A stretch of 64,000 nt of DNA, from NCBI RefSeq assembly GCF_004027225.2, contig NC_044278.2, forward strand, positions 94,356,743 to 94,420,742. The letters run 5' to 3'. A program made the position numbers and the translations under genes. The notes under the pieces are model-generated. The model ran no database searches. It saw nothing but the letters and a program-made list of their open reading frames with translations, and was not told the origin of the DNA. Of the stretch, positions 24,801 through 35,610 are shown piece by piece (the stretch's first letter is position 1; the number at the start of each line of letters is the position of its first letter). The DNA is from Strigops habroptila. Taxonomy: Eukaryota > Chordata > Aves > Psittaciformes > Psittacidae.

Positions 24801-27800
24801 GTACCAGCTCAGGGGCACACCAGAGTTTTGTTCCAGATTCCTGCTGCGATATATTTACAGATCACTCATTCACGTGTTATTAAAGGACTGTGGTTTCAAC
24901 ACATACCTCCCATTTGCTTACGTCTGATCCCAGATATCCACCAAGGGCTTTCTTCCCCCACTGACACTGAATCGGGTTGCAGATAGGAGCAAATGCTGAT
25001 ACAGACTGTTCAAAAAGAAAACATGAAAAAACCCTGTATGAATTAAGAAGAGTGATTTCAGGTAACTAAGAAGCAAATGAAAAGTCTTTTCAAAAATGTT
25101 TTAAGTTACTGCCAGAACCCAGGACTCCCTCAACCCTCCAAGCTAGGTACCCTAACTATTATCCTACTTCCCTCTTCTTTGTTTTTTCTAGCCCCACAGT
25201 TTTGCTTTACTTTTTGCACATCGGCCAAGCTACGAAAGGTAGAGCTAGATGCCCCATTCTTTGCTGGGAAATGTTGGCTTGAATTCTCTTAAGCGGCAGA
25301 GAAGGATTTCAATTCTACTGCTGGGTAAGCATGGTCAGAGTGGGAACATTTCAACTTCAACTGTATTTTGGCAGAATGTAACAAAAGCCTGAGGCATGGA
25401 GCTGTCAGCCAGTCTAAGCATGCAACAGTGCCTCAAGAATTTAGGTACCTCCAGGAGCAGGGGTCAAGAAAAGCGCAGTTCAGATCACAGCTCCAGGTAC
25501 TGGTGTCAGAAGTCCAAGGCCTATTTTTACAACACTCTTTTGGATTTGTATCTGGGACATCAAAACTTCCACTCATGTCTTCGCAAGAAATGGCAATAAC
25601 CATCTGAGCCACTGCCAGCTCTTCTGGATTTTGCAATTTTCAATTTAAAGTTTCATTCTTGCAGATAATACAATTAGCAGCTAAGTGCCAACAGTAATAA
25701 TGGACATTTCTGAACTACTGGCTCCAAAAGATAGAAAGGTGAGATAAAAATAAAGCTTTATCTTACATTTAACTCTCTTATAATGCCAAGCTAATGACAC
25801 TAATGAGCAAATGTTATGCTATTTTCAAAAATGCAGTTCCATTTTTGCAGCACCTGACCATAAAGTGCAGGGCCTGGACAGCCCATGGAAGGACTGATCC
25901 ACAGAGGCAGAGCCCCTCATCTCTCAAACACCAATGCCCAATGTGCCCTCAGAAACGCATTTTACATAAGCTTATCTCCAAAGAGAGCAACAAAATTTCT
26001 CTCAACCCTCCTGAGTATAAGGAAAGGCAAATCAGTGCCAGCATGTTTGATTTAGGTTCAAGTAGAATACAGATGAACACAACTTCAGATACCTCGAATA
26101 TTCCAAAAATCAATCTTTGGAACACTGACATGCAAATCTTTGGAGAAGAAAGAACTGGGAGTGGAGGGAGGGGATTTCCTCCAGAAACTATTCCGCATGC
26201 AGTTTGGGTACTTAACAGCTATACTTATCATCAACTGCAGTTAATAGACTCTGTAGTAAATTCTAAGCAAACACACATATAATGGTTTGCTGGTAATAAA
26301 AGCTCCAAAACGAACAAAACAAGATTTGAAAAGATAAAGCACAGCACACAACCAGATTTCTAGACAATACTGGCAGCATAAATCAACTCCAGAGCTAGAA
26401 GGAGCCCGTTCACATTTAAATATAACAATTGGTTTGGAAAAGCTGTAGCATCATCCAAAAGAAACTGGCCTTTTCTTAACTTTTAAATTTGAAGGGTGTT
26501 TTTAATTTCCCTGATACTCACGCTCCAGAGTGTTTTCTGTATTCTAATACTAGGTATCAATGGACTGCTACAACTAAAACTATTTATACATTTAACACTA
26601 TAACAGAACTTGGTATTATCATTTTTTTTCTTCACTTCTCTAGAAACCCGTATAAGCCTCATAAAAGCTGCACTGTATCTTACTTTGTACTTTCCAGGAT
26701 TCTTCAGAGCAAGAATAAGAGCTCCATGTCCTCCCATGGAATGCCCAAAAATAGACATCCGTTCAGGGTCAGTTGGAAAATTGGCATTTATTAGTTTAGG
26801 CAGCTGTAAAGGGACAACAGCGTAATAAAAACATTAGAGCAACTCCAGTATGTTTAGGAAAAAAGCACACAACTGATCAACATGTTTTAGTGCCAGGAAG
26901 CCACTGAAACCAAGGGCACATCTTTGGTTCTAGCCTGACATTTGTGATCATGGTCTGAAAGCAATTTGAACAGGACTGTAAAATCAAAATGAGACAATTC
27001 ATCTGATAATAGGTAACTCAAAAGTATCTCTGTAGAAATCTATCATAACCCTGTAACGCAGGATGTGGGAATTTCCTAACAGTCCTATTTTAATAGATAG
27101 AGAAATATGTATGTGCTCCTGTAAGTGACCAGAATGGCCCATATGCTCCCCATATTCCCATCAACTTCAATTTTACTACAGACCACACAAACCACATGTA
27201 AACTGGACTCTCACCTTTCTAATACATACCTCAAGGATCTCCTTTTACACCTACTTAAAGAAAAAAAAGAAACACCCCAACAACAAAACCACCACCCAGC
27301 CTCCCAAGACAGACACTGCAAACAGTTTAAATGACCAATACAGCTGAAGTACTGGTGCAGTGAAATGCAGTGGGTTGCTTCAGAAGCAGCAGAGATTACT
27401 TCTTTATCTTACCCAACAACACTAGGAGAACCCAGCCGCAAAGTTACCTCATCCTTTATGTAGGAATACATCCTATAATTTGTTTTCCAAGGCTCTTCAG
27501 TGGCATCCACATAAAAACCAGCACCAGTGCCAAAATCCCAGCTTTCATCTTCTCCTTCAATATTGCAGCCACCTACCATGAAAATTCTTTCTGTAGTTAC
27601 TGTCTTTCATAGAATCATAGAATGGTTTGGGTTGGAAGGGACCAGAAAGCTTATTTAGTTCCAACCCCCCCTGCCGTGGGCAGGGACACCTTCCACTAGA
27701 CCAGGTTGCTCAAAGCCCCATCCAACCTGGCCCTCAATTGGAGAAACTGCCATAAACATCAGAGACCCTGAACACGAGTTTCTCAATCAACATGTCTCTG

Positions 27801-30800
27801 CCCCTCCAACTATAAGACAATTCACATTTTCATTCATTAATACAGCATTTGCAAGTTTTATTTTTATTTCAACAACGCTTTCAAAATGCTACTTAGGTAT
27901 TACCTATGGATGTACTCAGCTTTTAACCTGTTTCGGTATCCCTTAACAAATAAATATAACATACAGATCTCTCCTAAAGTAATTCTGTAAAGCTTTGTCC
28001 AATTTACCCAGGGACTTACTCAAAAGTTGTCACTTACTAGTTGGTGCTCTCAGCTTGTTTCAGTTAATAGACCTCACCCTATCAAGAAATTGTGAGAAAC
28101 AGAAACTGTACAGACTCTTTCCCCCAGAAGGACAGAACCATATATCACCAAATGGTATGTCCAGACCAGTTTATGTGCTTCAAATAAAGCCTGCTACACC
28201 TCCCTTTTTAAGGTTTTACAGCGTAATAAGTCTTACTGTTCCTATAATTTTTAAAGTATATAACTCACCTTTTCTGCAATTTGTTTCATTGCTCTCACCT
28301 ATAACTTCCCCAAAAAACTTCAGTAATTTCTTCTGTGACTAACTGCAGGGTTGCATCCTCTTTTCCAAGGCTACACTTTCAAACTAATTTTGGAGATGTC
28401 TCCTTGAAAGTCAACACATCCCATCTAGTCCTTTCTTACTCTCCCTTTGATTAGCCTTTGATTTACCAGCTTGGTTTGCAGAACAGAATGTAATATTTCA
28501 AGGTGTATGTGACAGGACATAATGGCCTCCCCTTCTCCAAAATCTCCCTAGTTTCTGCTATCCCAAATTACATGGTTTTTCACTACTGTAAGATTACACT
28601 GCAAACCCACATGTAATTTGACAATCCCTGACAATTTGTGCAGAAATACCTGCCACCCTGTCACAGTGTGAAATCAGATTTTTACAAGGATCAAAGCTGA
28701 GTTTGCTCCAGTGATGTGCCCTTGAACACTGAGTGACTTTGTAACTTAACAGTCCGGCAGTCACAGGGACTGGGGATGCTTACACAACATGCTGGATATA
28801 AAGAAATCTATCTTCGGTCCCTTGGGGGTAAACAAAAATTCAGAAAGTCCTGTCAGGCAATACAGGCAATGCTGATTCTGCTAAAAGAAACTTAAGGAAA
28901 GCCTTGAAAACAGAAATCTGAAAAGGAAACTGCAAAATACTGGTCAAGCACACCTGTCTGGAAAAGCAAACCCCTACGAAGAAGGAAAAGTAAAGTCTGT
29001 CAGGACTGACAGAGGGTTTGTAATGATAGGTACTCCATGCTTTCATGCAGTCTTTTTCCCCATCCAGATACATCTCCTAGCTCCTGGAAGGTAATTCTTA
29101 CGCAGTCCTAACTACACAGTTAAAAAGCACTTACAAGCATTTTCACTACATATGCTCTGGTCTCTTAATTTGTGATTACATTTGAACTGCTCTTCACTTG
29201 TTTCTCCAGACACCTCACAGATTTAAGAACATTTGGGGTCTCTGAGCTAAAATCTATGTGCATAACATGAAACACACACTGAAATCCATCTAAATAGCAA
29301 AGCAATCCTGATCAGTTATTGGGCTAAAAGGCAAGAGAGAAGCTGCAAAGAGGGTTTTAAAAGAAAATGGATAAATGAACTATGCAAATGAAGTTGCACA
29401 TTGAGTGTCAACCTCCACAGATCACACTAAAAACAAGCCCCAGTATAATTATTCAATGTGTATTTCTGGATTTTGAACTGACACAACTTCAAAAACTACA
29501 CAAGAAAACTATTTTCTGGAAAGAACATAACTTCATTTCCATATTACTCCTGTTCAAATCTGACCCACTGAAGCCTGGGAAATATTAGAAGACAAGAATT
29601 CTTTGTATAGAGCACTCATGAGACCTCAGCTGAATCCAGCAAATACTAAAGATAATACCCTGAATCCCCAAAAGACTGTAACCGCAGATCCACCATTTTC
29701 AGCTTTCCCATAGCACACATAAGCTCAGCCTTATAGAGATAACAGCAAATCATTTTAGAAGGCTATTCATCAGTAGTCTACTGCAGCTGCAGGGGGGAAA
29801 GGCTCCTAGTTTGCTCCTCTAAGTACTAGAATCCTCTGAAGACATGTATTTAACCACGTGTAGAAGACAAAATACAATAAAGAGTAAACATTACATCTTT
29901 GTGTGACAACACAGTTCTGCAGATTTTTTTAAAGTCTCAGCAAGCCACAAAATGCAGGCCAGTGTCTCTGATAGCACATGCCTCTCGCTTCCCCCTTCTT
30001 CCCTCTCCTCATTCCTGCTGAACTCAGTGGCCCCTTTGTTCTAGTTTTAGTGCCATGACAATAAAAGAATTTCAAATGTCAAACCTTCACTATCACATTA
30101 TTAAGACACAAACATATACCTAGATAATACCATAGACAACATAACCTAGCAAACAATGCAAGAGGAGAGGTCATTTTCTGACTCAGTTGGGCAACACACT
30201 TTGTAGTAAACTGCAGCACTCCATTCTTTTGGGATGAAGACTGTACTTCAGTGTAACAACTGTTACCATGCCTCTTGTTAAAACTTACGTGGGCTTGTGT
30301 CTGGTGCGACTACAATAAGGCCATGTTCAGCTGCAGCTTGCTGAAAACCAGCTTTCGTTATAAAATTCTGTTCTGTACAAGTTAACCCTAGAGAAATAAA
30401 AACAGCATTGGTTACACATTGCTCACAGCATATCAAAACCCTTTTCATAGCTTCAAAACCCTTTTTCATAGAATGAATCATAGAATGAATGAATCATAGA
30501 ACAGTTTGGGTTGGAAAGGACCTGAAAGGTCATCTAGTTCCAACCCCCCTGCCATGGGCAGGGACACCTTCCACTAGACCAGGTTGCTCAAAGCCCCATC
30601 CAACCTGGCCTTCAACACTTCCAGGGATGGGGCATCCACAACTTCCTGGGGCAGCCTGTTCCAGTGCCTCACCACCACCACATTAAAGAACACCTTCTTT
30701 ATATTTAACCTGTATCTCCCCTATTTAAGTTTGAACCCATCACCCCTTGTCCTATCACTACAGTCCCTGATGAAGAGTCCCTCTCCAGCATCACTTTACA

Positions 30801-33669
30801 CCCCCTTCAGATAGAAGGCTGTCATGAGGTTTTTGATGGGAAAGGTTTTGAAAATCAAGAGGGATTCCTACCTCCATAAACATGGAGAAGTCTTTTCACT
30901 ATGTTCAACAATATTTAATAAACTACAGAAACAGACACAGTTGCACTTTTATATCTAGCTGCACTAACATTTGATCAAAACCAGGTCAATGTGTACTCTG
31001 TACCCCCCTGAGTGCCTACTCGTGTGCCATTACAGTTTCCTCAAGTAGTGTTTACTTAAATCCACTGATTACAGACACTGTTGCTACGGTTAACATTGTC
31101 AACTTCTGACATCTAACCCTGCACGTGTATTTTTCCCTGTACCGCCATTTCAGCTGTTGTGCATCACAGTATCAGACGTGCACTCTGACAAATCCCACAT
31201 CCTTTAGACTGGATAAAGGCCCTTAAGCACTCTCGCTCAAAACCCCACAGCAAGACATTTTTTGTACTGCAGCAGGCCCAACTGAAGTCCAACTACAAAT
31301 AAGTAACACTGCACACCAATGTTTCAGTTTTTCTTTACTGTGCTACTTGAGAAGGATTAATGATTATAGTTTTCTGTCAGGACAAGTTGCAAATAACCTA
31401 ATTTTTGACTGATACACTAGGCAAGACAGCATCGTTTAGACTCAAAAAATAAAATGAAGACCATGACTTGGAGCTCTTCAGGCAATTTTGATGTCTCCAA
31501 TTTCAAGGGTAAACATTTTTACCCAGTTCACTGTCATTCTACAAATGAGACCTACTAGCCATTTTGTGAAATGAATGCATACAAGGAATATAGTCTCCAC
31601 ACTACCAGTCAATTCTCCAGCTTTCTAAGCACAAGTCTCAAAAAAGCAACTCCTAAAATTACAGAACAAACAGAGCTTCTGCTTTTCATTTTAAATAACA
31701 GGGGAAAAAAGATGCAATTAATTAATCCTGGAGCCATCACCAATATAAATCTGACCATTCTGAAAGCAATGCCTTAGCGCTATTTATGCACTTTTGGTGC
31801 AAGACCCAGTTCTGTGGGAGATGACAGGAACAGGTGAAGGAACAAAGCCAGAATAACTGAGAGCACATGTTTGTCCATACAGCCTTCTCCCATCTTGCCT
31901 TACTTCCAGCAAGACAACAGCTGGATAGTACACGGCAGGAGCTGAAGAGAAGAAACAATGATGCTGTGAATGAGACAACTTCACTCCTGCCACACAATCC
32001 TCTTCAGTCCTTGGCCCTTTACTGATCCTACAGGGTTACCTCACTCTAGATGTGCTTGCCAAGGCAGCTAACAGCACCTCCCTTTCCAAGTTCACCAGTT
32101 GCTCCCTGCAAAATAGCACTCAGAATAAGGTGGCATCCAGAGGACTATTTGGCTGGCTCCCATGCGCTAGACTTTGTCCCCTATCCTGTTAACTGAAGAA
32201 GTCTGTCAAACAGAAGCAGGAGGTGTCCCAATCGGAAGGCCTTTCAAGAGAACCCCTAAACATATATATATGCTTTAGAAGAAAAACAATGTACATTTTA
32301 GAACAAAAAGGGAGAACATTTTGAACACTGAGCATTTCAGAACACATCCCAGTAGGCTACCCCTGAAGCCAGCTGCACCCATCTTTATCACAAAACACTC
32401 AAATTAAATGTGTGCTCCAGAAGACCATCTTTTGTAGACCGCAAGAGCTGCCACTGTAGTGCCTCTACATCAGGTTTTCAGTAACTATAGCTCAGTGGCT
32501 TGAAATTAGTAACTTAAAAAAGATAATTTGAAGCACATAAAATTCATGTTACTTACCAGAGAGCCAATACAGCACAGGACACTTTCCAGTTTCTGCTTTT
32601 GGAGGCAAGTAGATTCCAAATTTCATTTTGCATTTTAGTTCTGCACTGTATTAATAAAATATTCCTTGTTACTACCACTACTTAATTAACAAGGTCACTA
32701 ACATTAAAAAGAGAAAGTTGAATCAATGCATTTTGTTTAGAGAGATTTGTTGGGTGAATTATAACTACTAAGTTAAACAAAGTGAAAAGCAATTTTAAAA
32801 GTCAGCCTTAGCCTCCTGCACTGACAACAGCTAACTTTCTGTCCTTGTTTCAGCTCGTACTGAACGTACTTAAAAGAGGCTTACAAATAAGCCACATTTT
32901 TGCAGTGCTGCTAACCAAGAACAGTTTGAGAACTGAATTATGCATCCCAGCAACATTCAACTTGAGCTTTGTCTATTAAACTGGAAAGTGATTTGTACGG
33001 AAGAACATAATCACCTGACTTGCAAAATATACACGGCACAGCATGTCCCAGCAAGAGAGGTCTTCAATCTGCTAAATCTACAGATTATTTTTAATTGCCC
33101 AATTAATACTAAAGCCTAAAATTTTCAATAAAACCTTATCTAAACACAACTAACGATTTTTTCTTTGGATCAGAAATGGAAAAAAGAAAGGATTTTCTTT
33201 TCACCTTCACCACACAAGAATCTATCTACTGTGTCTGACTGCCCACAGCATTTTTCAAAAGTGCATAGAATTGAAATATCCGGTAAAGCAAGTGGAACTT
33301 TGTAAACATGGTGGTTCTCTGTGCTGCAAACAAGACAACCCAAAGTAATGGAGCTTCATTTTCAAAGGTAAAAATACTGGCTTCCCATCTCAGATCTGCC
33401 GTACTAAGTATACTAGACATGTTAAACATTAACATAGAAATATAAAAACACAGCCAAAGCAGCAGTATACAGCATTCCTTACTGAAATACTGATATTCGT
33501 GAGAACACACTATCTTCCTCCAAGCTGAAAACACTGACAGGAACAACAGTATGGATTTACTGGCCCATGCTAAACATCTAGGTTGCTTTTGTAGCGTTTA
33601 CCTGTCATGTTCAAACACCTTCTGGAAGCCCTCAAAGCACCTGTTGCTGGAAACCTGTTTCAGTGCCAT
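21745..33669 (-). CDS. ESD: ESD, S-formylglutathione hydrolase (esterase D), complete coding gene
   Basis: Eight coding exons join in frame: 33669-33602, 32645-32557, 30387-30289, 27572-27448, 26803-26684, 25005-24907, 23038-22871 and 21825-21745 (stop TGA 21747-21745). They total 849 nt, or 282 residues, the same length as the human enzyme. The enzyme is a cytosolic alpha/beta-hydrolase that hydrolyses S-formylglutathione to glutathione and formate, the last step of glutathione-dependent formaldehyde oxidation. The nucleophile Ser149 sits in GHSMGG (exon 5), Asp226 in DQGKDDQF (exon 7) and His260 in GYDHSYF (exon 8). The block [11 protein letters not shown] with Cys56 is also intact. All introns have GT-AG ends except the last, whose donor is GC. 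The start is the first ATG after the exon-2 acceptor and gives [20 protein letters not shown], matching the family N-terminus. No frameshift or internal stop is seen. Confidence 0.97.
22871..23038 (-). CDS. ESD: ESD coding exon 7, with GC splice donor
   Basis: 168 nt, phase 0 at both ends, residues 201-256 ([20 protein letters not shown] ... PVVFRLQQ), including Asp226. The sequence after the final CAGCAG is GCAAGT, so the donor is GC rather than GT. The rest of the donor matches the consensus very well, as is typical of functional GC-AG introns. The next exon must start at GGT for the protein to continue, and it does. Confidence 0.95.
24907..25005 (-). CDS. ESD: ESD coding exon 6
   Basis: 99 nt, residues 168-200 ([20 protein letters not shown] ... 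DVSKWE). Acceptor TTTGAACAG and donor GTATGT. Phase 0 on both sides. Confidence 0.95.
26684..26803 (-). CDS. ESD: ESD coding exon 5, nucleophile elbow
   Basis: 120 nt, residues 128-167. It holds [20 protein letters not shown], where Ser149 in G-x-S-x-G is the nucleophile. Acceptor CCCTTTACAG and donor GTAAGA. Confidence 0.97.
27448..27572 (-). CDS. ESD: ESD coding exon 4
   Basis: 125 nt, residues 86-127 ([20 protein letters not shown] ... YSYIKDE). Acceptor TCATGGTAG and donor GTAACT. Phase 1 in, phase 0 out. Confidence 0.95.
27608..27739 (-). mobile_element. CR1 LINE 3' end fragment in ESD intron
   Basis: Begins TCATAGAATCATAGAATGG and runs GGTTGGAAGGGACC ... TCCACTAGACCAGG ... CATCCAACCTGGCC. 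It is about 130 bp, in the same orientation as ESD, only 36 bp upstream (transcript sense) of coding exon 4's acceptor. It may therefore crowd the branch-point region. Confidence 0.93.
30289..30387 (-). CDS. ESD: ESD coding exon 3
   Basis: 99 nt, residues 53-86 ([20 protein letters not shown] ... VAPDTSP). Acceptor TATTTCTCTAG and donor GTAAGT. Phase 1 on both sides. Contains Cys56. Confidence 0.95.
30466..30830 (-). mobile_element. CR1 LINE 3' end fragment in ESD intron
   Basis: A longer CR1 3' end (about 365 bp), running from the expanded terminal repeat TCATAGAATGAATCATAGAA to ...AGGCTGTCATGAGG. Same strand as ESD. An imperfect 19-bp direct duplication (TCAAAACCCTTTTCATAG) lies at its edge, 30433-30471. 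It ends 79 bp from the coding exon 3 acceptor. Confidence 0.93.
32557..32645 (-). CDS. ESD: ESD coding exon 2
   Basis: 89 nt, residues 23-53 ([20 protein letters not shown] ... VLYWLSG). Acceptor TTATTAATACAG and donor GTAAGT. Phase 2 in, phase 1 out. Confidence 0.95.
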
Positions 33670-33676
33670 GGCTTCA
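33602..33676 (-). CDS. ESD: ESD first coding exon
   Basis: Acceptor CCCTTTGCAG, then seven 5'UTR bases (TTGAAGC) and the ATG at 33669-33667. It encodes residues 1-22 plus two bases of codon 23. Donor GTAAAC. The acceptor just before the start codon means there is a separate non-coding exon upstream. Confidence 0.95.
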
Positions 33677-34789
33677 ACTGCAAAGGGAAAAAAAAAATAG
33701 GAGCAAGTTAAATTTGAAAATAAAACATCCCTGGACTTGGAGTGAGTTATGAGAACACAAAAGTTGAATACAACTTAAACCACCTGCAAACACTTTCTGA
33801 TGTTTATTATATTTTTATTTCCCCACAGAAACAGGGGAGAGGGAGCTGAACTCTTGCAAGCAGAGCTGACACAGCCTTCCTGCTTTCCTACAGATCCACA
33901 TCTCCAATCACTTTTACTTCTGCAGTAGTCACAGGTTGCTCTTTATCTACCAATGCTGCTACCAGACAAGAAACCTCATGTGCTCTGCTTAGCCTGAGCT
34001 GCCCGTGTCAGTGTATGGTTTAGTATTGGGTCTAGTGTATAGATCATTTGTTTATTCCTTGAAAGTGGAATGTGAGTTAGGAGGTATGTCAGAGTATATA
34101 GCAATGGACATAGTACATGCATGAAATGCCTTTCCTATCATTAATGTAATAAGGCAGATAAATTAATGTATAATTATACATAAGGGAAGGTAGGGGGGAA
34201 GTTAAAGAAATGTTGGGGGGGCATTCTGTGTTCTTGTAGTTGAGATTTGCAACTTTTGAGGCCACAGACCTTGTAGAAAAGCCAAGTGAGAATCACAATG
34301 ACTTATTCTGTACTTTTTTCAGGATTGTTTTGGGTTACATGGCCAGGCTGCTACTGCCATGATGACCCTGCAGAAGATAAACCTGTCCCACCTCTCCTTC
34401 ACTGTTCATGCCAGTATCCAACCCCTAACTACCGCAATACTGAGGCCTGTAATCATCTTTGACAGAAATTAATTACTTCGCTAAAAGCCTGGGGGAGAGC
34501 AGCAGCACAGGCCTCGCAGAGAAGCAGGCGGCTTATTTCCACAGGAAGCAGTATTAAAAATACAAGCAAAGAAAGAGTTATGGGAGTTTTAAAAAAGCTG
34601 GTAGTGCACTCATAACAAACTTGCTAATGAAACTCGGGAAGCTTGGCACAAATGGAGGCGCTGTCGCTTTGCACGGCCCGTAAGGCCAACTAGGCAGCTG
34701 AAAAGGGAAGAGGCCTGAAGGGTTGACGCCAAGAACACCCTGAGGAGAAACCAGGTACCATCAGACCGGGTAACAAATGTCAAAACGAA
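33677..34789 (-). other. ESD: First intron of ESD (3' part)
   Basis: Non-coding sequence between the first coding exon and the CpG island. I see nothing recognisable apart from short G-rich runs near 34193-34220. Confidence 0.6.
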
Positions 34790-35610
34790 AACGTTCCCTC
34801 CCTCATACCTGAGCGCTCCTCTGGTGCGACAAAAGCCGCGCACCACGGGCAGCCCCCAGGGCCTGCTCCCTGTCTCCCACCACCCCCGCGGGGCTGGAGT
34901 CGAGGAGTCCCCGGAGAAGCGCCTTACACCCATCCCGACGGCAGCACCGAGCCAGGGCCGCCGGAGCAGCACGCAGGGCCTGGACCCGGCTCGCCCGTGA
35001 CCATTTCCACCCAACCAGTCCTGCCCGCTGCACCAAACCGCTCTCCTGTACCTCCATTTTCCCCGCTCCGTTCGCGGGTACACCCACAGGCAGCGGTCCC
35101 TCCCACCTGCGGCCCGCTGCCCGGGCCCGAGGGCCCACACGGGCCCCCCACCGCCACCCCCCTCCTCCAGCAGCGAGGCCCCAGCCTCTGCGCTCCTTGC
35201 CCCAAGCAACCCCGGTGGCCTTTCCTTCCCCCGCTCCCTTACCGCGGAAGAGCGGCGGGGCCAAGCGGCGGTCGGCGCGTACGGGGGGACGGCCCCTGTG
35301 CAGGCGCGGCCTCCCCCCGCACCGCCCCCGCTCCCGGCCCGCCTCCAGCCCGCGGCGGGAGCCTGAGGCGGCTGGCGCGCGTCTGACATGGTGTGTGTTG
35401 GGCCCCGGCCTCCGCTGAGTTTCAAGTGCACGTCCCCTGGGGAGAGCGGGAAGGCTGCCTTGTCTGGAGGGCCGCGGGTGCTGCTCTCCTCCTCAGGCGC
35501 TCCTCCAGCTCTCCGGCCCAGGGCTGGGGCGGGGAAGGGAGGTACGGCTGCCTGCGGCGTTGGCACCTTTCGTGGCTTCGTCTGCGAGGGTTGCCTTCCC
35601 AGCTGTAAAG
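34790..35610 (-). promoter_or_regulatory. ESD: CpG island promoter of ESD with probable non-coding exon 1
   Basis: An abrupt, strongly GC- and CpG-rich block in an otherwise AT-rich window, placed at the 5' end of ESD. On the minus strand CTTCCGCG|GTAAGG gives a good splice donor with the exon ending at 35243, a likely ESD 5'UTR exon. A second donor-like site, GCTCAG|GTATGA, ends at about 34809. No TATA box is evident, as expected for a housekeeping gene. The long minus-strand open frames here (up to 357 codons, 34610-35683) are Pro/Gly/Ala/Arg-rich, which is what a GC-rich stop-poor region produces, so I do not call them genes. The island may also start a divergent + strand transcript. Confidence 0.8.

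Noticed and set aside
25794-26282. 162-codon + strand frame in an ESD intron
   Set aside because: It is antisense to ESD, of ordinary composition, with no domain and no convincing splice sites. It serves as a guide to how long chance frames get here.
26489-26825. + strand frames over ESD exon 5
   Set aside because: Reverse-strand shadows of the GHSMGG exon.
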